NCBI RefSeq assembly: GCF_002093625.1
Contig: NZ_MRWD01000020.1
Span: 17,122 to 81,121, forward strand
Length of the DNA stretch: 64,000 nucleotides
Reading direction: 5' to 3'
From: Rouxiella silvae
GTDB taxonomy: Bacteria; Pseudomonadota; Gammaproteobacteria; Enterobacterales; Enterobacteriaceae
Numbering within the stretch: position 1 is the stretch's first letter; each line of letters opens with the position of its first letter. The translations under genes and the position numbers were made by a program. This document shows positions 41,596-52,548 of this stretch, one piece after another. A model generated the notes under the pieces. The model was not told where the DNA came from. It saw only the letters and a list, made by a program, of their open reading frames with translations, and made no database searches.

Positions 41596-42765
41596 TTACA
41601 TCGCTGAGGCTGATACCACGAACGACTGCTGCTGCGCTTCACTCGACAGACGCTGTTGCAGCTGAGCGGCCTGCTGACGGCTGCTAAATGGCCCCAACTG
41701 TACGCGATAATTACTGCCGTTAGGTTGTACTTTGCCCGGCACGGCAAATCGTTTGCTCAGGCTTTTTTGCCACAGTTCGGCATTTTGTGCATTCGCCAAC
41801 GCGCCGACCTGCACCATAAAGCCACCGCCGGTAACTGGGGCAGACTGGCGTGTAGCAGGACGCGCAACGACTGGCGCAGCAACGACCGGTGCTGCTGCGG
41901 CGATAGCGGTGTGTGAGCTATTGCTGCTGGACATTGGGGCGTCGTCTTGTGCGCTGACCGGTGCTGGGGTGCTGCTTTCAAGCACGCCCGAAGGCAAAGG
42001 TTTAGGCGCCTGCAGGAAACCGCTGCCAGTGGAGGCCGAAGTCCCCGCTGCGCTGCCGTCGCCGTTGGCATCATCGCCCTGAGTGTTCAATGTGCTGTTA
42101 TCGACAGGTTTTACAGCAGCACCAACAGCGGGCGGTGCGGCCAGAACCGGCGTGCCAATATCGCTTGCGCCAAGGGTTGGACGTGAAGGCAGAGCATAAG
42201 TCTGCTTCGCAACCGTGGTGCCTACCGTACCTGGGCCCGAGAGGGTGCCGTCCGGCGCGACATTAATAATATCGAGTTTAACGCGGGTGCTGTTGGTCAG
42301 GTTCAGTCTGTCGAACGCCGATTTTGACAGATCGATAATTTTGTCTGAGGTGAACGGACCGCGATCGTTAATGCGCACAACCAGCATGCGGCCATTCGCC
42401 AAGTTAGTGACGCGCACATAGCTTGGAATAGGCAGAGTAGGGTGAGCGGCGGTCATCGCTGAGGAGTCAAACTCTTCACCGCTGGCGGTCACATTGCTGC
42501 CCGTTTCACTGCCGTACCAGGTGGCGGTGCCGGTCTGCGTGAAGCGTGAAGCATCTTTAATTATCTTGTAGCTGTTGCCATTCGCTTTGTAGTCGTTATT
42601 AGCATTGGCGTTCAAGGGTTCATACACAGGATCGGCGCCGCCAATCTCGACTACCGGCCCGTTATAGGCAGGCTCTGGAGCAGCCTGCTGCGGTTGATTG
42701 TCTGGAGAACTACAGGCACTCAATAACAGCCCGGCGATGATCGCCCCAATCCACTGCTTACGCAT
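41596..42765 (-). CDS. rlpA: RlpA, septal-ring lytic transglycosylase with SPOR domain
   Basis: A 389-residue lipoprotein. The signal MRKQWIGAIIAGLLLSAC ends in a lipobox Cys. Residues about 75-165 form the double-psi beta-barrel (GTATWYGSETGSNVTASGE and VVRINDRGPFTSDKIIDLS). A long Ala/Pro/Ser-rich linker leads to a C-terminal SPOR domain (GGFMVQVGALANAQNAELW), which binds denuded septal glycan. RlpA localises to the septum and, in Pseudomonas, cleaves naked glycan. The cluster with rodA, PBP2 and dacA is conserved. Confidence 0.95.
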   Translation of the reverse strand: MRKQWIGAIIAGLLLSACSSPDNQPQQAAPEPAYNGPVVEIGGADPVYEPLNANANNDYKANGNSYKIIKDASRFTQTGTATWYGSETGSNVTASGEEFDSSAMTAAHPTLPIPSYVRVTNLANGRMLVVRINDRGPFTSDKIIDLSKSAFDRLNLTNSTRVKLDIINVAPDGTLSGPGTVGTTVAKQTYALPSRPTLGASDIGTPVLAAPPAVGAAVKPVDNSTLNTQGDDANGDGSAAGTSASTGSGFLQAPKPLPSGVLESSTPAPVSAQDDAPMSSSNSSHTAIAAAAPVVAAPVVARPATRQSAPVTGGGFMVQVGALANAQNAELWQKSLSKRFAVPGKVQPNGSNYRVQLGPFSSRQQAAQLQQRLSSEAQQQSFVVSASAM

Positions 42766-42774
42766 TGCTCACCT

Positions 42775-43887
42775 CTATAAATTTTTTGATAACATTTTTC
42801 GATGAGTATGTATCGACATGACGATACCAAACCCAGCCATCAGCACAATTAACGCTGAACCACCATAACTGACCAGAGGCAAAGGTACCCCCACTACCGG
42901 CACTATACCACTCACCATGCCTATGTTAACAAAGACATAAACAAAGAATATCAACATTAACCCTCCTGACATGACGCGTCCGAAGGTGGTTTGGGCTTTG
43001 GCGGCAATCACCAAGCCACGGGTAATCAGGCATAAGTAAAGACCCAATAGCACCAATACGCCAACCAGACCTAGCTCTTCGGCCAATACGGCGAAGATAA
43101 AGTCGGTATGACGTTCTGGCAGAAACTCTAGCTGTGACTGGGTGCCGTGCAACCAGCCTTTGCCCGAGAAGCCGCCGGAGCCGATGGCAATTTTTGACTG
43201 AATAATGTGATAACCCGCACCAAGTGGGTCGCTTTCCGGATTAAGCAGCATCATCACGCGATCGCGCTGATAGTCATGCATCAGGAAGAACCAGAGTATT
43301 GGAATAAATGCCGCCACCAGTATGGCGGCGCAGGCGATAAGCTTCCAGCTCATACCCGACAGGAACAGCACGAAAATGCCCGAAGCGGCGATCAAAATCG
43401 AGGTGCCGAGGTCAGGCTGTGCGGCGACCAGCAGCGTAGGCAAGAAGATGAGGATTAAGGCAATCGCGGTGTTTTTCAGCGACGGTGGGCAAATATCGCG
43501 GTTGATAAAGCGCGCCACCATCAATGGAACGGCAATTTTAGCTAACTCCGAGGGTTGGAAGCGGATTATGCCAAGGTCTAGCCAGCGCTGTGCGCCTTTA
43601 CTGACCTGGCCGAAGGCGTCAACCAGCACCAGCAGAAATACACAGAATATATACAGATAGGGCGCCCAGCTTTCATAAACGCGCGGCGGGATCTGCGCCA
43701 TCACTAGCATGATTACCAGACCGCCAGCTATCTGACCCAGTTTGCGCTCCATCATGCCGATATCCTGCCCGCTGGCGCTCCAGATAACGAAAGCGCTGTA
43801 AACCAGCAAAGCCAGCACGATAAGCAGGAGCGTGATGTCGATGTGCATTTTCTGCCACAGCGACCCTTTTTGTTGGCTTTCAGTCAT
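42775..43887 (-). CDS. mrdB: Rod-shape peptidoglycan polymerase RodA
   Basis: A 370-residue membrane protein of the SEDS family, with about ten helices, matching E. coli RodA. Conserved parts are [32 protein letters not shown] (the Asp-rich region) and [17 protein letters not shown] with [20 protein letters not shown]. It polymerises glycan strands for elongation, together with PBP2 encoded by the gene immediately upstream, 6 bases away. Part of the Rod complex in the inner membrane. Confidence 0.97.
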   Translation of the reverse strand: MTESQQKGSLWQKMHIDITLLLIVLALLVYSAFVIWSASGQDIGMMERKLGQIAGGLVIMLVMAQIPPRVYESWAPYLYIFCVFLLVLVDAFGQVSKGAQRWLDLGIIRFQPSELAKIAVPLMVARFINRDICPPSLKNTAIALILIFLPTLLVAAQPDLGTSILIAASGIFVLFLSGMSWKLIACAAILVAAFIPILWFFLMHDYQRDRVMMLLNPESDPLGAGYHIIQSKIAIGSGGFSGKGWLHGTQSQLEFLPERHTDFIFAVLAEELGLVGVLVLLGLYLCLITRGLVIAAKAQTTFGRVMSGGLMLIFFVYVFVNIGMVSGIVPVVGVPLPLVSYGGSALIVLMAGFGIVMSIHTHRKMLSKNL

Positions 43888-43893
43888 TCTACG

Positions 43894-45798
43894 TTAATCA
43901 CCTTCGATGCCGGGCGGAGCAGGTGCTTCGTCCGGTAATTTAGTCGTATTATCGCCCAAGAGTATATGGTCGAGTATCTGCCTTGTTATGGTGCCCACTG
44001 CCGGACCAATACCCCCGTTCTCCAACACCACGTTTACTGCCACGGTAGGGTTGTCGTAAGGGGCAAAAGCGTTCATCAGCTTGTGGTCACGCAGATGCTC
44101 TGCGATTTTATGTGCGTTATAGGTTTCGTTGGCTTTTAGGCCATAAACCTGCGCCGTACCGGATTTCGCCGCCGCTTTGTAGGGCGCATCCATGAAGTAT
44201 TTACGCGCCGTTCCGTTTGAACGGTTTGCCACACCAAACATGCCGTCTTTGGCCAGTTCCCAATATCCTGAGTGCACGTCGCCAATCTGTGTCACTTCCT
44301 GCTGCTGATAAGGGACTTTAGTCAGGCCTTGCTGCGTGCTGAGCAACAGGTGCGGCGTTTTCACATTGCCGTCGTTAATCAGTGTGGTCAGTGCTTTCAT
44401 ATTCTGAATCGGGGTAGCCGTCCAGTAACCCTGGCCGATGCCCACTGGAATGGTGTCACCCTGATACCACGGCTTTTTAAAGCGTTTAAACTTCCAGTCA
44501 CGCGTTGGCATGTTGCCGTTGCGCTCTTCCGACAGGTCGATGCCGGTATATTGGCCAAAGCCAAACTTGCTCATCCAGTCAGATAAGCGATCGATACCCA
44601 TGTCGTACGCCACCTGATAGAAGAAGGTATCGGCGGACTCTTCGAGAGCCTTGGTGACATTTAATCTGCCGTGACCCCAGTGTTTCCAGTCGCGGTAGCG
44701 CTTGTCAGATCCCGGAAGCTGCCACCAACCTGGGTCAAACAGCGAGGTGTTTTTGTTGATAACGCCCGCCGTCAGTGAAGACACGGCAATATACGGCTTA
44801 ACCGTCGAGGCCGGAGGATACACGCCCTGCGTCGCACGGTTGATAAGCGGTCGGTCAGGGTCGTTAAGTAAGGTGTTGTATGCCTTACTCGAAATTCCGT
44901 CTACAAACAGGTTTGGATCATAACTTGGATTTGAAACCAGCGCGCGAATGCTGCCGTCTCGCGGGTCGGTCACCACTACCGCGGCGCGGCTGCCGCTGAG
45001 CAACTCTTCAATATAGACCTGTAGCGGCAGGTCGAGGGTTAACGTGATGTCTTTACCCGCCTGCGGAGGTTCTTCGTGTAATTGGCGAATCACTCTGCCT
45101 CGGTTGTTAACTTCAACCTCGGCATAGCCGGTTTTACCGTGCAGCGTATTCTCGTAGTAGCGCTCTATGCCGAGCTTGCCGATATCGTGGGTGGCGGCGT
45201 AGTTAGCAAGAATACCGTCTTTGTCGAGCCTTTCAACGTCGCGATCGTTAATTTTTGAAACATAACCTATCACGTGTGTCAGCGCTGAACCGTAGGGATA
45301 GTAGCGACGCTGATAGCCTTTGACTTCTACGCCGGGAAAGTTGAACTGATTGACCGCAAAGCGCGCGACCTGGACCTCGGTCAGCCCAACTTTTACCGGG
45401 ATAGAGGTAAAACGTCGCGCGCGTTTGCGTTCTTTATAGAAGTTATCAATATCTTCAGGCGTGAGTTCGGCAATCGGCGTTAGCGCGGCCAACGTTGCTT
45501 TTACGTCGTCGACCTTCTCCGGCATCATTTCCAACTGATAAATGGTGCGGTTTAGCGCCAGCGGGGTGCCGTTGCGGTCGTAAATAATCCCACGGCTTGG
45601 GGCAATAGGAACCAGTTTGATGCGGTTATCATTCGATCGGGTCTGAAAATCCTGAAAACGCACCACCTGGATAGTGTAGAGATTGTAAACCAATATGCTG
45701 CTAAGTAGCAGAATGCCAAAAAGCGCCACCAGTGCACGGCGCACAAACAGGGCTGATTCAGCCGTATAGTCGCGAAAAGGGTTACGATCTATTTTCAT
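43894..45798 (-). CDS. mrdA: Penicillin-binding protein 2 (transpeptidase)
   Basis: A 634-residue class B penicillin-binding protein matching E. coli PBP2 (633). An N-terminal membrane anchor (about 20-42) is followed by the dimerisation or pedestal domain and the transpeptidase domain. Motifs: STVK in YPPASTVKPYIAV (near residue 330), SAD in LEESADTFFYQVAYDMG, and KSGT in AAKSGTAQVYGL. It crosslinks side-wall peptidoglycan with RodA and is the target of mecillinam. It starts the mrd pair downstream of rlmH, with a 42-base gap. Confidence 0.97.
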   Translation of the reverse strand: MKIDRNPFRDYTAESALFVRRALVALFGILLLSSILVYNLYTIQVVRFQDFQTRSNDNRIKLVPIAPSRGIIYDRNGTPLALNRTIYQLEMMPEKVDDVKATLAALTPIAELTPEDIDNFYKERKRARRFTSIPVKVGLTEVQVARFAVNQFNFPGVEVKGYQRRYYPYGSALTHVIGYVSKINDRDVERLDKDGILANYAATHDIGKLGIERYYENTLHGKTGYAEVEVNNRGRVIRQLHEEPPQAGKDITLTLDLPLQVYIEELLSGSRAAVVVTDPRDGSIRALVSNPSYDPNLFVDGISSKAYNTLLNDPDRPLINRATQGVYPPASTVKPYIAVSSLTAGVINKNTSLFDPGWWQLPGSDKRYRDWKHWGHGRLNVTKALEESADTFFYQVAYDMGIDRLSDWMSKFGFGQYTGIDLSEERNGNMPTRDWKFKRFKKPWYQGDTIPVGIGQGYWTATPIQNMKALTTLINDGNVKTPHLLLSTQQGLTKVPYQQQEVTQIGDVHSGYWELAKDGMFGVANRSNGTARKYFMDAPYKAAAKSGTAQVYGLKANETYNAHKIAEHLRDHKLMNAFAPYDNPTVAVNVVLENGGIGPAVGTITRQILDHILLGDNTTKLPDEAPAPPGIEGD

Positions 45799-45840
45799 CC
45801 CACTACTTAATTCACTGTGCTGCTGATATTGACCAACCGA

Positions 45841-46311
45841 TTACTCGCGGTGGTACGGATGATTAGTGGTGATACTCCAGGCACGATAAAGGCTTTCAGC
45901 CACCAGAACCCGGACCAGCGGGTGTGGCAGCGTCAGCGGAGAGAGCGACCAGCTCTGAACCGCGGCCTCTTTACATGCTGGAGCCAGCCCTTCAGGACCG
46001 CCAATAAGCAAACTGACATCTCTGCCATCTTGCTTCCAGCGCTCGAGCTGTTGGGCCAACTGCGGTGTCTCCCAGGGGGTTCCCGGAATATCCAGCGTAA
46101 CGATACGATTGCCTTTTCCAATCACCGACAGCATCTGTTCGCCTTCTTTTTCAAGAATACGTTTGATATCCGCGTTCTTCCCACGTTTACCAGCGGGCAC
46201 TTCAATCAATTCAAACGGCATGTCTTTTGGGAAACGGCGAAGATAATCCGTGAAGCCAGTCTGCACCCAATCGGGCATTTTTGTGCCCACGGCGACGAGT
46301 TGCAGCTTCAC
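45841..46311 (-). CDS. rlmH: 23S rRNA pseudouridine-1915 N3-methyltransferase RlmH
   Basis: A 156-residue SPOUT-family methyltransferase matching E. coli RlmH. The knot region carries [30 protein letters not shown] and [20 protein letters not shown]. It methylates pseudouridine 1915 of 23S rRNA in the assembled 70S ribosome, using S-adenosylmethionine. It follows rsfS with 3 bases between, so the two are cotranscribed. Confidence 0.96.
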   Translation of the reverse strand: MKLQLVAVGTKMPDWVQTGFTDYLRRFPKDMPFELIEVPAGKRGKNADIKRILEKEGEQMLSVIGKGNRIVTLDIPGTPWETPQLAQQLERWKQDGRDVSLLIGGPEGLAPACKEAAVQSWSLSPLTLPHPLVRVLVAESLYRAWSITTNHPYHRE

Positions 46312-46314
46312 AAA

Positions 46315-46632
46315 TTAACCCCAAAGCTTCTCAAGTTCGTACAGCAAACGGCTCTCTTCCTGCATGACGTGAACGATCACCTCACCCAGGTCAACGACAA
46401 CCCAGTCAGCCTCGTTAATACCTTTGATACCGTGAGCATCAAGACCGGCGGCTTTGGCTTCTTCAACCAAATGGCCAGCGATGGAAACAACGTGGCGGCT
46501 TGATGTACCAGTACAGATAACCATGCAGTCAGTGATGCTTGATTTGCCAGCAACATTAATAGAGATAATGTCTTGTGCTTTGAGGTCATCAATTTTGTCG
46601 ATGACGAATTCTTGGAGCGCTTTACCTTGCAA
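46315..46632 (-). CDS. rsfS: Ribosomal silencing factor RsfS
   Basis: A 105-residue protein of the RsfS/Iojap family (E. coli YbeB). Motifs are [38 protein letters not shown] and [20 protein letters not shown]. It binds ribosomal protein L14 and blocks joining of the two ribosomal subunits when nutrients run low. It lies between nadD and rlmH on the same strand. Confidence 0.95.
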   Translation of the reverse strand: MQGKALQEFVIDKIDDLKAQDIISINVAGKSSITDCMVICTGTSSRHVVSIAGHLVEEAKAAGLDAHGIKGINEADWVVVDLGEVIVHVMQEESRLLYELEKLWG

Positions 46633-46716
46633 AGATTCCCCCTGGGGATTGAGTAGTTCTGGAACCGAAAATTAAGCGGCGGAGTATAACACGCGTTGCT
46701 TATACGCGTTATTTAT

Positions 46717-47394
46717 TCACGACGTAAAGTGTTCGCGATACAGCCCCTGTGATTCGATATAGCGCTCAACCGAGAAGGGAAGTAAATCTGAGCAATCGCG
46801 GCCCTCATGTCGACGCTGGCGTATTTCTGTCGCAGAAATATCCAGCAGCGGAGTATTGGCTTGATAAATACAGCCTTGAGGACGTTGCCTGAGCTGACCG
46901 GCATCTTCTGTTATGTGCGCATCGTACCAACGCTGCAACGCGGGAGTGTCAAGCTCGCGGGCATATCCCGGACGGGCTAAAACCACCAGATGACAGACGT
47001 CGAGCAGTGATTCCCAGCGGTACCATTTGTAAAGCGTTAGTAATGAATCTTGGCCAATGATAAACGCCAAAGGCTGTTCAGTGCCACGTTCTTTACGTAA
47101 CGTTTCAAGAGTCTCGATGGTGTAGGAAGGTGTATCGCGTTGAAGTTCACGTGAATCCACTGAAAACAATGGGTTACCCTCAACGGCCAGCTGTGCCATT
47201 TTTAGGCGCTGAGCTGAACTTGCCTCAGGCTGAGGGCGATGAGGCGGCACATTATTGGGCAGCAGAATCACTTTTTCGAGCTGGATCTCACAGGCCAACT
47301 GTTCAACCGGACGCAAATGACCGTAATGAATCGGGTCAAAGGTGCCGCCGAACAGCGCCATCAGTTCATTTTCACCAGTATTACCTAAGGTCAT
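46717..47394 (-). CDS. nadD: Nicotinate-mononucleotide adenylyltransferase
   Basis: A 225-residue nucleotidyltransferase. The HxGH-type motif is [18 protein letters not shown] and the second signature is [21 protein letters not shown]. It makes nicotinate adenine dinucleotide from the mononucleotide and ATP, the penultimate step of NAD synthesis. The start codon shares a base with the holA stop codon (TAATG), which supports the start at 47394. Compared with E. coli NadD it has a longer N-terminal lead before the motif; an internal ATG (about residue 12) is an alternative start. Confidence 0.95.
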   Translation of the reverse strand: MTLGNTGENELMALFGGTFDPIHYGHLRPVEQLACEIQLEKVILLPNNVPPHRPQPEASSAQRLKMAQLAVEGNPLFSVDSRELQRDTPSYTIETLETLRKERGTEQPLAFIIGQDSLLTLYKWYRWESLLDVCHLVVLARPGYARELDTPALQRWYDAHITEDAGQLRQRPQGCIYQANTPLLDISATEIRQRRHEGRDCSDLLPFSVERYIESQGLYREHFTS

Positions 47395-48434
47395 TACAAC
47401 GTTCCTGAATCAATAAAGCTCGGGGGAAGCGGTTTTCCACACAGCAGCATGGAAAGGCTTTCCAGTTCGGGCCATACCGATTGACCATAGTCCTGTTTGA
47501 GGCGAATTTCCATTTGTGTCAGCAACTGCACCGCCTGATTAAGCTGCCGAAGGGATAAGCGCTGTAGTGCTTGGGTCACCAGCGTGCGGCGGTTCTGCCA
47601 CACTTTGTACTGATCGAACAGGTTGCGTAGCGGCTGGTTGTCCATTTTACGGCGCAGGTTAACCAGCATCATCAACTCCCGCTGCAGGGTGCGTAGCAAG
47701 ATGACCGGCTCGCTGTCTTCCTGTTGCAGTTGGCGCAGAATATGCCACGATCTTTTGCTTTTGCCCGCAAGAAGCGCATCAATCCAGTGATACGGCGTAA
47801 AGTGCGCGGCATCGTTTACCGCTTCTTCAACGCGCGGCAGTGTCAGTTTGCCGTCGGGATAGAGTAGGGCGAGCCTTTCGAGCGACTGGGCCAGCGCCAG
47901 CAGATTCCCCTCATAGCAATAACAGAGCAACTGATTAGCAGGGTCATCGAGCTCGAGCGACAGTGCTTTGGCGCGTTTGGCGACCCAGCGCGGCAGCTGT
48001 GCCTGTTCTGGCGTCTGACAGGTAACAAATACTGTGCGCTCGCTGACGGCCTTAAACCAGGCGCTGTTTTCCTGCGCTTTGGTTAGCTTGCCCGCACGCA
48101 GGATAAGTAAAATATCATCATGCAGAAGGCTGACCAGCGTTTTGAGCTGTTCGGCCATCGGTGCAGAAGGGCCATTTTCTGGAAAATGCAGCGTCAGGGT
48201 TTGGCGTGTGGCAAAAAGGCTGAGCGCCTGACAGCTGCTGAATATTGTGTCCCACTCGGTGTGGGCATCAAGAATAAAACTGAAGTGTTCGCTAAACTCG
48301 GCGGCATTGGCGGCCTGACGCACAGCGTCCTGGCTTTCTTGGAGCAAAAGCGGGTCGTTACCACATAATAAATAACAAGCGCGCAGCCCCTCTCGGAGCT
48401 GCGCGGCAAGTTGTTCAGGATAAATACGGATCAT
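47394..48434 (-). CDS. holA: DNA polymerase III delta subunit
   Basis: A 346-residue clamp-loader subunit matching E. coli HolA (343). It opens with [20 protein letters not shown] and [19 protein letters not shown], the region that contacts the beta clamp, and then has the AAA+ domain without a functional Walker A. The C-terminal collar domain follows. It opens the sliding clamp during loading. It overlaps lptE by 4 bases at its start and nadD by 1 base at its end. Confidence 0.96.
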   Translation of the reverse strand: MIRIYPEQLAAQLREGLRACYLLCGNDPLLLQESQDAVRQAANAAEFSEHFSFILDAHTEWDTIFSSCQALSLFATRQTLTLHFPENGPSAPMAEQLKTLVSLLHDDILLILRAGKLTKAQENSAWFKAVSERTVFVTCQTPEQAQLPRWVAKRAKALSLELDDPANQLLCYCYEGNLLALAQSLERLALLYPDGKLTLPRVEEAVNDAAHFTPYHWIDALLAGKSKRSWHILRQLQQEDSEPVILLRTLQRELMMLVNLRRKMDNQPLRNLFDQYKVWQNRRTLVTQALQRLSLRQLNQAVQLLTQMEIRLKQDYGQSVWPELESLSMLLCGKPLPPSFIDSGTL

Positions 48435-49051
48435 TTCGTGACGGTACTGGCCGCAGGGGCTTTTCCAACGCTGATGATTTCAGGCGTGCCGTTCACTTCA
48501 TCTTTTTTCGTCAGCTCTGAGGCGTGAACCGTCAGGAGTTTACGAATAAGTTGCTGTGCGGCCTGTTCACGCATCTCTTTGTCGATAATATCCTGCTCGG
48601 CGTCTTTAGCTAACGCTGCCAGTGGGTTATCGAAGAAAGAGCGGAACACAGTCACGCTAATCGGATAAATATCTTTACCCGGCATCAGCACCTGCGCCCT
48701 GACCGTCATCTCTTTCTGGTACTCGGCAGCCTTGCCGTCCTGGAAGATAGAGGCAGTTGACTGACCCGCTGTTGCGCCAATTATACGCAGCTCGGGCAGG
48801 CTTTTCTTGGCGGAAACCGTAGGTTCAACAACGGTAACATCGCTCAGTTTAAGCTGATCGCGAATTTCACGCGTTAGCGGACCGTACGGGTCGTAGCTAA
48901 AGAGCGTGATGGTTTTCAGCTCTTCAGGAACGTTAGTCGTGCCGCGCAAGTGGAAGCCGCAGCCCGAGGTCACCAGCACGACAGCGCTCAGCAACAGCAT
49001 CAAAAAACGATGACGCCCGAAATAATTGTGTTCCAAAAGTTTTTCTCGCAA
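48431..49051 (-). CDS. lptE: LPS-assembly lipoprotein LptE
   Basis: A 206-residue outer-membrane lipoprotein matching E. coli LptE (RlpB). The lipobox Cys is in [15 protein letters not shown]. LptE plugs the LptD barrel and helps to insert lipopolysaccharide into the outer leaflet. The annotated start is TTG: it is preceded by AAGGAGG at six bases, a strong ribosome-binding site, and gives an unusually long N-terminal lead before the signal. An ATG about 17 codons later (MLLLSAVVL) would give a normal-length signal but has no comparable site. It lies 16 bases after leuS and overlaps holA. Confidence 0.92.
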   Translation of the reverse strand: MREKLLEHNYFGRHRFLMLLLSAVVLVTSGCGFHLRGTTNVPEELKTITLFSYDPYGPLTREIRDQLKLSDVTVVEPTVSAKKSLPELRIIGATAGQSTASIFQDGKAAEYQKEMTVRAQVLMPGKDIYPISVTVFRSFFDNPLAALAKDAEQDIIDKEMREQAAQQLIRKLLTVHASELTKKDEVNGTPEIISVGKAPAASTVTK

Positions 49052-49067
49052 AAAAAGCCTCCTTGAC

Positions 49068-51650
49068 TTAACCCACTACCAGGTTAAGCAGTTTGCCTGG
49101 CACGTAGATTACCTTGCGCACTGTAACCCCATCCAGATATTTTGCGACCAGATACTCTTGTGCCGCTAATTCGCGAACCTGCTCTTCCGTCGCGTCTGCT
49201 GCAACGGTTATCTTGGCACGTACTTTACCATTTACCTGTACGACTACCAGCTTAGAGTCTTCAACCATCGCTTTTTCGTCCGCTACCGGCCAAGGCGCAG
49301 TATCCACGTCACCTTCGCCACCCAGCGTTTGCCACAGGCTAAAGCACACGTGCGGTGTGAACGGATAAAGCATGCGAACGACGGCCAGCAGGGCTTCCTG
49401 CACAAGAGCGCGATCCTGCTCGGTGTCCTGAGGTGCACGGCCCATCTTGTTCATCAGTTCCATAATAGCCGCAATGGCGGTATTGAAGGTCTGACGGCGG
49501 CCGACATCGTCGGTCACTTTAGCGATGGTTTTGTGCAGGTCGCGACGCAGGTCTTTCTGTTCGGTGGTCAGTGTCGCCACGTCCAGTGCAGCAGTAGCAC
49601 CTTTTTGCGAATGTTCAAAGGCCAGTTTCCAGACACGTTTCAGGAAGCGGTTAGCACCTTCAACGCCTGATTCCTGCCATTCCAGCGTCATTTCTGCCGG
49701 TGAGGCAAACATCATGAACAGACGCACAGTGTCGGCGCCATATTTCTGAACCATCACCTGCGGGTCGATACCGTTATTTTTGGACTTGGACATTTTGCTC
49801 ATGCCCGCGTACACCAGCTCGCGACCTTCTGGATCGGTAGCTTTAACGATACGGCCTTTCTCGTCACGCTCAAGCGTAGCATCGACGGGAGAAACCCAGA
49901 CGCGTGCGCCACCGTCATTGAGATAGTAGAAGGCATCTGCCAACACCATGCCCTGACACAGTAGACGTTTTGCCGGTTCGTCTGAGGTAACCAGACCCGC
50001 ATCACGCATCAGTTTGTGGAAGAAGCGGAAGTACATCAAGTGCATGATGGCGTGTTCAATACCGCCAACGTATTGGTCTACTGGCAGCCAGTAGTTGGCC
50101 GCAGCCGGGTCGAGCATGCCCTTGTCGTAGTCTGGGCAGGTGTAGCGTGCGTAGTACCAAGACGACTCCATAAAGGTGTCGAAGGTGTCGGTTTCGCGCA
50201 GTCCTGGCATGCCGTTAACGGTGGTCTTGGCCCACTCGGGATCGGCTTTGATAGGGCTGGTGATACCGTCCATTACCACGTCTTCCGGCAGGATAACCGG
50301 CAGTTGATCTTCTGGCGTAGGAATAACAGTACCGTCTTCCAGCGTGATCATCGGGATTGGCGCACCCCAGTAACGCTGGCGTGATACACCCCAGTCGCGC
50401 AGGCGGTAGTTAACTTTACGCTCACCCACGCCCAGGCTAACCAGCCTGTCGGCAATAGCGTTAAAGCCCTGCTCGTGGTCAAGACCGTCGAACTCGCCTG
50501 AATTACACAGCACGCCTTTTTCGGTCATTACGGCCGTTTTAACGTCAGGCACGCTGCCATCGGCGTTAAGGATAACCGCGTCGATAGGCAGGTCGTATTT
50601 GGTCGCAAACTCCCAGTCACGGGCGTCATGGCCAGGAACGGCCATCACTGCGCCCGTACCGTATTCCATCAGAACAAAGTTGGCGACCCAGATTGGAATG
50701 TTTTTACCGGTCAGCGGATGCACGGCGAACAGGCCTGTCGGCATGCCTTTTTTCTCCATGGTCGCCATTTCTGCTTCGGCAACCTTGGTATTACGGCATT
50801 CGTCGATAAAATCGGCCAGCGCAGGCTGTGAGGCGGCCGCCTGGAGTGACAGAGGGTGACCCGCCGCAACCGCCGCGTAGGTTGCACCCATAAAGGTGTC
50901 TGGACGCGTGGTGTAAACGGTCAGTTTTTCTTCACTATTTTGAACGTCGAAGGTTATCTCGACGCCTTCTGAACGGCCAATCCAGTTACGCTGCATAGTC
51001 TTGACCTGTTCAGGCCAGCTCTCAAGCGTATCCAGGTCGTTCAGCAACTGGTCGGCATAGGCGGTGATTTTAATAAACCACTGTGGGATCTCTTTACGTT
51101 CCACCTTGGTATCACAACGCCAGCAGCAGCCATCGATAACCTGCTCATTCGCGAGAACGGTCAGGTCGTGCGGGCACCAGTTAACGGCTGAGGTTTTCTT
51201 ATAAACTAAGCCTTTTTCGTACAGCTTGGTAAAGAACCATTGCTCCCAGCGATAGTACTCAGGCTGACAGGTCGCAAGTTCGCGGTCCCAGTCATAGCCG
51301 AAGCCCAGCAGTTTAAGCTGGTTCTTCATATATTCGATGTTTTCGTAAGTCCACGGAGCCGGCGCGGTGTTGTTTTTAACAGCCGCACCTTCAGCTGGCA
51401 AACCAAATGCGTCCCAGCCGATAGGCTGTAGAACGTTTTTACCGAGCATGCGCTGATAGCGGGAAATCACGTCACCAATGGTGTAGTTACGAACGTGACC
51501 CATGTGCAGACGGCCTGATGGATAAGGCAACATGGAGAGGCAGTAATACTTCTCTTTTCCAGGCTGTTCGGTAACTTTGAAGGTTTGCTTCTCTTGCCAG
51601 TGAAGTTGAACCTGTGACTCTATATCTTCTGGACGGTATTGCTCTTGCAT
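49068..51650 (-). CDS. leuS: Leucyl-tRNA synthetase
   Basis: An 860-residue class I synthetase, the same length as E. coli LeuS. The HIGH motif is seen as [15 protein letters not shown] and KMSKS as [13 protein letters not shown]. The CP1 editing domain includes [16 protein letters not shown], which hydrolyses mischarged tRNA. It charges tRNA-Leu with leucine. First gene of the leuS-lptE-holA-nadD-rsfS-rlmH run on the minus strand, divergent from ybeL. Confidence 0.98.
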   Translation of the reverse strand: MQEQYRPEDIESQVQLHWQEKQTFKVTEQPGKEKYYCLSMLPYPSGRLHMGHVRNYTIGDVISRYQRMLGKNVLQPIGWDAFGLPAEGAAVKNNTAPAPWTYENIEYMKNQLKLLGFGYDWDRELATCQPEYYRWEQWFFTKLYEKGLVYKKTSAVNWCPHDLTVLANEQVIDGCCWRCDTKVERKEIPQWFIKITAYADQLLNDLDTLESWPEQVKTMQRNWIGRSEGVEITFDVQNSEEKLTVYTTRPDTFMGATYAAVAAGHPLSLQAAASQPALADFIDECRNTKVAEAEMATMEKKGMPTGLFAVHPLTGKNIPIWVANFVLMEYGTGAVMAVPGHDARDWEFATKYDLPIDAVILNADGSVPDVKTAVMTEKGVLCNSGEFDGLDHEQGFNAIADRLVSLGVGERKVNYRLRDWGVSRQRYWGAPIPMITLEDGTVIPTPEDQLPVILPEDVVMDGITSPIKADPEWAKTTVNGMPGLRETDTFDTFMESSWYYARYTCPDYDKGMLDPAAANYWLPVDQYVGGIEHAIMHLMYFRFFHKLMRDAGLVTSDEPAKRLLCQGMVLADAFYYLNDGGARVWVSPVDATLERDEKGRIVKATDPEGRELVYAGMSKMSKSKNNGIDPQVMVQKYGADTVRLFMMFASPAEMTLEWQESGVEGANRFLKRVWKLAFEHSQKGATAALDVATLTTEQKDLRRDLHKTIAKVTDDVGRRQTFNTAIAAIMELMNKMGRAPQDTEQDRALVQEALLAVVRMLYPFTPHVCFSLWQTLGGEGDVDTAPWPVADEKAMVEDSKLVVVQVNGKVRAKITVAADATEEQVRELAAQEYLVAKYLDGVTVRKVIYVPGKLLNLVVG

Positions 51651-51962
51651 GGCGGCCGATGGTCCTGTGAGTGAAAAACAGCTACATCCGTAGCCCTATT
51701 TCGTTAATCAAATATCAAATGATGCGTTAATAACAAAAGTTTCAAACAGATCCGCATAGCATAGCTGATAAGCGGCAAGGGCAACAACACCCAGCGCCAT
51801 GCCAGAGGCTTTTTATCCTGATCTGCTGAGGATTATTTTTCGGACAAAGCGGAAACTGTGGTCTGCGTCCGCCGCATTCAGGGATTAGTGACTAAAATAA
51901 AGTGAAGAGCTTCAAAGTGAAAGCGTTGTTTTAGGTGTGAAAACCGCACGAAAGGAGAAATT
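51651..51962. other. 312-bp divergent promoter region between leuS and ybeL
   Basis: No gene or strong structure is seen in this stretch. It must hold the promoters of leuS (minus) and ybeL (plus). The ybeL ribosome-binding site AAAGGAG lies at its right end. I could not pick out convincing paired -35 and -10 elements. Confidence 0.5.
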
Positions 51963-52484
51963 ATGAATAATGAACAGCAGGACTATCGCCAATTAATGGC
52001 GTCATTGACGGAGCGCCTGCGCGGCGGTGAACGCGATATTGACCTGTTAGTGCATGACGCACGGGAAACCCTGAAAAGCGAAGGCCATCTTTCACCAACC
52101 GAGATTGACCGCCTGACGCTGTCCGCAAGACGTGACTTGCAGGAGTTTGCCCGCATCTACGGCGAGTATGCGCCGGCACACCGAGCAGCAGTAAAGCCGC
52201 CCGAAACGAACAGTGGCGACGAAGACAGCGTATTTATGCGAGTGATAAAAGAAAGTCTGTGGCGTGAGCTGGCCGACATTACTGATAAAACGCAGCTGGA
52301 ATGGAAAGAGGTGTTTAAAGACGTAAACCATCACGGCGTGTACCACAGCGGTGAGGTGGTCGGACTCGGGGATTTAATCTGCGAGAAGTGTCATTTTCAG
52401 CTGTCGGTTTATACCCCGGAAATTCTAACCAAATGTCCCGAGTGTGGTAACGACGAGTTTACCCGCCGAGCGTTTGAACCCTAA
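51963..52484 (+). CDS. ybeL: YbeL, DUF1451 zinc-ribbon protein
   Basis: A 173-residue protein matching E. coli YbeL. A helical N-terminal part with heptad character (LMASLTERLRGGERDIDLLV) is followed by a C-terminal zinc ribbon, with Cys pairs in ICEKCHFQL and TKCPECGNDEF. The function is unknown. It is the only plus-strand gene in the housekeeping block between tatE and ubiF, as in E. coli, with AAAGGAG well placed before the ATG. Confidence 0.93.
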   Translation: MNNEQQDYRQLMASLTERLRGGERDIDLLVHDARETLKSEGHLSPTEIDRLTLSARRDLQEFARIYGEYAPAHRAAVKPPETNSGDEDSVFMRVIKESLWRELADITDKTQLEWKEVFKDVNHHGVYHSGEVVGLGDLICEKCHFQLSVYTPEILTKCPECGNDEFTRRAFEP

Positions 52485-52498
52485 ACTCCTTCGTTACT

Positions 52499-52527
52499 GG
52501 AGCTACAGCGGCGATGGCTGTAGCTCC
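52499..52527. other. Long hairpin between converging ybeL and gltL
   Basis: GGAGCTACAG and CTGTAGCTCC form a perfect 10-bp stem around a 9-base loop, in the gap where ybeL and gltL end facing each other. There is no T tract on either side, so it may be an RNA-stabilising hairpin instead of a classical terminator. Confidence 0.6.
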
Positions 52528-52548
52528 AACGACGTTGAAGATTGACTA

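Noticed and set aside
45817..46503. 228-residue plus-strand open frame opposite rlmH and rsfS
   Set aside because: It covers two conserved genes on the other strand and has no recognisable domain or start site.
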